A DNA stretch of 64,000 nucleotides from Pseudomonadales bacterium (GTDB lineage Bacteria > Pseudomonadota > Gammaproteobacteria > Pseudomonadales > Azotimanducaceae): positions 1 to 64,000 of the forward strand of contig JAJEIQ010000055.1 of NCBI GenBank assembly GCA_022827905.1. The letters are read 5' to 3'. This document shows positions 61,615-64,000 of this stretch, piece by piece; position 1 is the first letter of the stretch, and each line of letters begins with the position of its first letter. Both the position numbers and the translations under genes were made by a program. The notes beneath the pieces were generated by a model. The model had not been told where the DNA came from and made no database searches. It was given only the letters and a program-made list of their open reading frames with translations.

Positions 61615-63590
61615 TTCGCCGCCCCGTTCCGCGACCGCCAGAAGTAGCCTTCGTGGAGGCTGGACGCGTGCTCGGCGTCGTCGTACCGGATCTCGAAAGC
61701 GTGGCTGATGCAGGGTGAGAGGGTCGTGTAGAAGGACTCATCGACCTCCACGTCGGTAGACAGGAGGATTACTTGGTGGCTCGCCCGGGGGAAGTAGCTT
61801 GTGACCAGGTTTGAGCGGTGCTGGGAGTCGAGGCGTCCGAGAGGGGTGTCCACGACGACGGGAAGACGGCGGCCGGATGTGCGCGCTAGGGCGTCGAGCA
61901 TGGCAATGGCGTAGATCTGCTTCTCGCCGGCGGAGAGCTGGGCCTTGCGCAGCTCGCGACCTTCGCGATTGAGCAGCTTGACGGTAAAGTTCAACGGGTC
62001 GATTCGGGCGTTGGCGACGAGGTCGTCCTTCCGGGCAAGTTCGTGAAAAGCCGTTCCGAACTCGAACTCGAGCTCTTCGATGGTGCGTCGCGCCTTGACG
62101 CGGCGGAAGTCCTTGAGAAGGCGCCGGGACCGCTCCGCGTATTCGAGTGGCTGGGCGGTCTCCTCCTGCTCGGACCGGGCGGTGTGGTTGTCGCGGAGGG
62201 CACGAGCTTTGCCGATCGCGATTCGGTAGTGGGTCTTGAGCTCGCGCTTGCGTACGGCCACGTCCACTGCGGCGTCACGCACTTCCTTGGCGAGTTCGGC
62301 CAATCTGGAGACGTCGTCGGCAAGGGTGGCCTCGTCGGGGGCCTGCTCGAAGCGGAGCGCTGCGTCGGCGAGTTCCCCGTGGGTGGCTTCAATGCGCTGG
62401 AGAAGACGCTCGACCCGGGCCTCGGACTCCGGGATGGCGTGGCGGATCGCATGTTCCATGCGGGCGAGGGCGGTGTGGCTGACGTCGAGTCGCGTTTCCG
62501 GAGGCGGCACCGGCCTGAGTGCGGCATTGAGAAGTTGGTCGATCGTCTCGGCCGCGGAACCGTCGAGTTCGTCCTTGAGGGTCGCCGCGAAGGACGCGAG
62601 TAGGTCGTTCGCGTCCGCGCGGGTACGGGTATTGAGGGCTGAAGCGACGGCTTGGACGGCTGGGAGCAGTGCTTTGCGGGCCAGTCCCAAGGGGTAGATG
62701 CCGGCGAGTTCGTCGCGCAACTCCCGTTCGCTCTTCATGAGTTCGTTGGTGAGGTCGGTGGCCTTGGCCCGCCAGGACTCGCGGGACACGCCCCAGTCGC
62801 CGCCGCGTTCGCTTAGGCGAAGATCCAGCCGGTCGTGTTCAGCGACGAGACCGTCGAGTTGCTCCTGGGCGCGAAGAAGCTCGTCCTGTTCGGCATCTAT
62901 CTCGGCAAGGAGGCGTTCGTAATCGGCTTGGGTTCGGTCGAGCTCGACACTCCCATCGCGTTTGGCGCTACTGCCGCTGTGACGCAGCATGTAGACGCGC
63001 AGGTCGCCGCGCAGGCGCTCGACGAGATGCAGGCCCAAGAGTTGCTGGATGGCATCGCGGAGAGTGCCGCCGGTTTCGTCCTCAGCGAGTTCCGCGATCT
63101 TCTCGCCGTCGAAGAAGAACAGGTCGGAGACGCCGATGGGCACGAGTTCGTTTAGGAAGCCCTGGCAGGCTTGGGCGGACAGCGAGAGGGTCTTTCCGTC
63201 CTGGCAGACGAACAGATCCTCCTGCACTCGGCGTCCGGGCATGGACCAGGAGCGGCGCACGGTGTAGTGGGAGCGGTTGCCGAGCTTCCCGTACACGAAA
63301 TCGATTTCGACGGAGGCCTCGTGGCTGCGGATCATGAGGGCGGACGATGCGTGGACGCTCTCGCGGAGGAATAGGTGGTATGCGCTCATCGGTGTGCCCA
63401 TGCCGAGCGCGTGGCGCCCGTAGAGGGCAAGTTTGATGGCCAGCATGAGGGTCGTCTTGCCAGCGCCGTTGAGACCGCCGAACAGGATGATCGGCCGCTC
63501 GGCCCCGTATCGGACTCGCGGAGAGAGTTCGATGACGTGGCGGCCCCGGTAGGAGCGAAAGTCCGATAGGGTGAGGCGCTCGAGGATCAC
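61611..63590 (-). CDS. dndD: DNA phosphorothioation ATPase DndD
   Basis: A 659-residue SMC/Rad50-like ATPase. The Walker A motif is GGLNGAGKT at 38-46. A long coiled-coil middle follows. The signature LSAGEKQIYAIAMLDAL and Walker B RLPVVVDTPLGRLD lie near the C-terminus. DndD provides the ATPase activity of the DndCDE complex. GTG 63590 overlaps dndC's stop in a GTGA junction. The longer frame to 63707 would overlap dndC by more and has no supporting homology. Confidence 0.92.
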   Translation of the reverse strand: MILERLTLSDFRSYRGRHVIELSPRVRYGAERPIILFGGLNGAGKTTLMLAIKLALYGRHALGMGTPMSAYHLFLRESVHASSALMIRSHEASVEIDFVYGKLGNRSHYTVRRSWSMPGRRVQEDLFVCQDGKTLSLSAQACQGFLNELVPIGVSDLFFFDGEKIAELAEDETGGTLRDAIQQLLGLHLVERLRGDLRVYMLRHSGSSAKRDGSVELDRTQADYERLLAEIDAEQDELLRAQEQLDGLVAEHDRLDLRLSERGGDWGVSRESWRAKATDLTNELMKSERELRDELAGIYPLGLARKALLPAVQAVASALNTRTRADANDLLASFAATLKDELDGSAAETIDQLLNAALRPVPPPETRLDVSHTALARMEHAIRHAIPESEARVERLLQRIEATHGELADAALRFEQAPDEATLADDVSRLAELAKEVRDAAVDVAVRKRELKTHYRIAIGKARALRDNHTARSEQEETAQPLEYAERSRRLLKDFRRVKARRTIEELEFEFGTAFHELARKDDLVANARIDPLNFTVKLLNREGRELRKAQLSAGEKQIYAIAMLDALARTSGRRLPVVVDTPLGRLDSQHRSNLVTSYFPRASHQVILLSTDVEVDESFYTTLSPCISHAFEIRYDDAEHASSLHEGYFWRSRNGAAK

Positions 63591-64000
63591 GCGTTGTCCC
63601 CGTCGTCGAGCGCGGAGAGCGCTTCCTGAAGCCGGTTGATTTCGTCCTGGTAGCCGCCGTCGCGGACGCGCTCGCCCTGTTCGAGGACGACGTGGAGCGG
63701 CTGCCACTCCTCGGTCAGGATTGCCCGGATTCGCTCCGGCATGCCCCGGCGCCGGGCGAGGCCGTCCATGGAGAGCTCTAGGTCGAGGAGCTTTCGCACG
63801 AGAGTCGGCGGCACGGCGTGCTTGACGCCCAGCTCGGCGAGGATCTGCTCGTCGGCGGCGGTGAAGGCGCCGGCGTCGTGGTGCGTCCAGTCGAGGTCCT
63901 TGCCGAAGACGCGTCGGTAGATCGCCGGCAAATGGTCGGTCCAGTCCGGCTCGTTGGGGTCGTTAAGCCATTCGCGTCGGATGTGATGGAGTTCGGGCTC
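63587..64000 (-). CDS. dndC: DNA phosphorothioation sulfurtransferase DndC, C-terminal part
   Basis: Only the C-terminal about 137 residues are in the window; the gene runs out at the right edge. The segment EWLNDPNEPDWTDHLPAIYRRVFGKDLDW and the following helices fit the C-terminal region of DndC, a PAPS-reductase-like iron-sulfur enzyme. The PP-loop and the cysteine cluster would be upstream, outside the window. The stop overlaps the dndD start by four bases. dndA and dndB, if present, lie elsewhere. Confidence 0.8.
   Translation of the reverse strand, partial: EPELHHIRREWLNDPNEPDWTDHLPAIYRRVFGKDLDWTHHDAGAFTAADEQILAELGVKHAVPPTLVRKLLDLELSMDGLARRRGMPERIRAILTEEWQPLHVVLEQGERVRDGGYQDEINRLQEALSALDDGDNA

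Overview
The window reads as a GC-rich gammaproteobacterial chromosome. The gammaproteobacterial mnmA-hflD-purB order, three TonB-dependent receptors, a long-form isocitrate lyase, ThrH, and many oxygenases and hydrolases suggest a free-living or host-associated marine-type heterotroph. I cannot name the genus. No rRNA, tRNA or CRISPR array was recognised.

Layout. 0-7 kb: possible IS-end remnant, glutathione reductase, lipoprotein alkaline phosphatase, AGCS symporter, DUF1232 protein, SppA. 7-18 kb: catabolic and accessory genes: a Rieske oxygenase with an APH-fold kinase and a TonB receptor, two SnoaL/NTF2-like proteins, a MAPEG protein, two AhpD-like proteins and an EthD protein. The second AhpD-like gene has an in-frame UGA exactly where the second redox cysteine should be, so it may be a selenoprotein. 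18-30 kb: a second TonB receptor, then housekeeping genes: cysH, thrH, aceA, purB-hflD-mnmA, moaCDE and hisI-hisG. 30-51 kb: two D-aminoacylase-type amidohydrolases, two Baeyer-Villiger-type flavoprotein monooxygenases and a double-length Lrp regulator. These are followed by an alpha/beta hydrolase, a serine hydrolase, a DUF5916 barrel protein, a third TonB receptor, an SDR, a quinone-reductase-like enzyme, a GPH transporter and two phytanoyl-CoA dioxygenases.

52-64 kb is a genome-defence island of different character. It has a RES/Xre toxin-antitoxin pair, a strongly structured intergenic segment that may be a solitary HEARO/OMEGA-type RNA, and a 1185-residue protein that appears to join an OST-HTH/LOTUS domain, a STAND-like ATPase and a PRTase-CE domain. 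Next come a DGQHR (DndB-like) protein and an HNH nuclease. Converging on these from the right edge is a DNA phosphorothioation operon, dndC-dndD-dndE plus a Dnd-associated methyltransferase split into two overlapping genes. DndF/G/H are not in the window.

Working model (inference): DndCDE mark DNA with phosphorothioate, the DGQHR protein senses or modulates that marking, and the LOTUS-STAND-PRTase protein with the HNH nuclease is the sensing and effector arm in place of DndFGH. Two families of dispersed palindromic GAGGGCA-type repeats (16.2 and 27.1 kb) and a 12-G tract upstream of one TonB receptor are further notable non-coding features.
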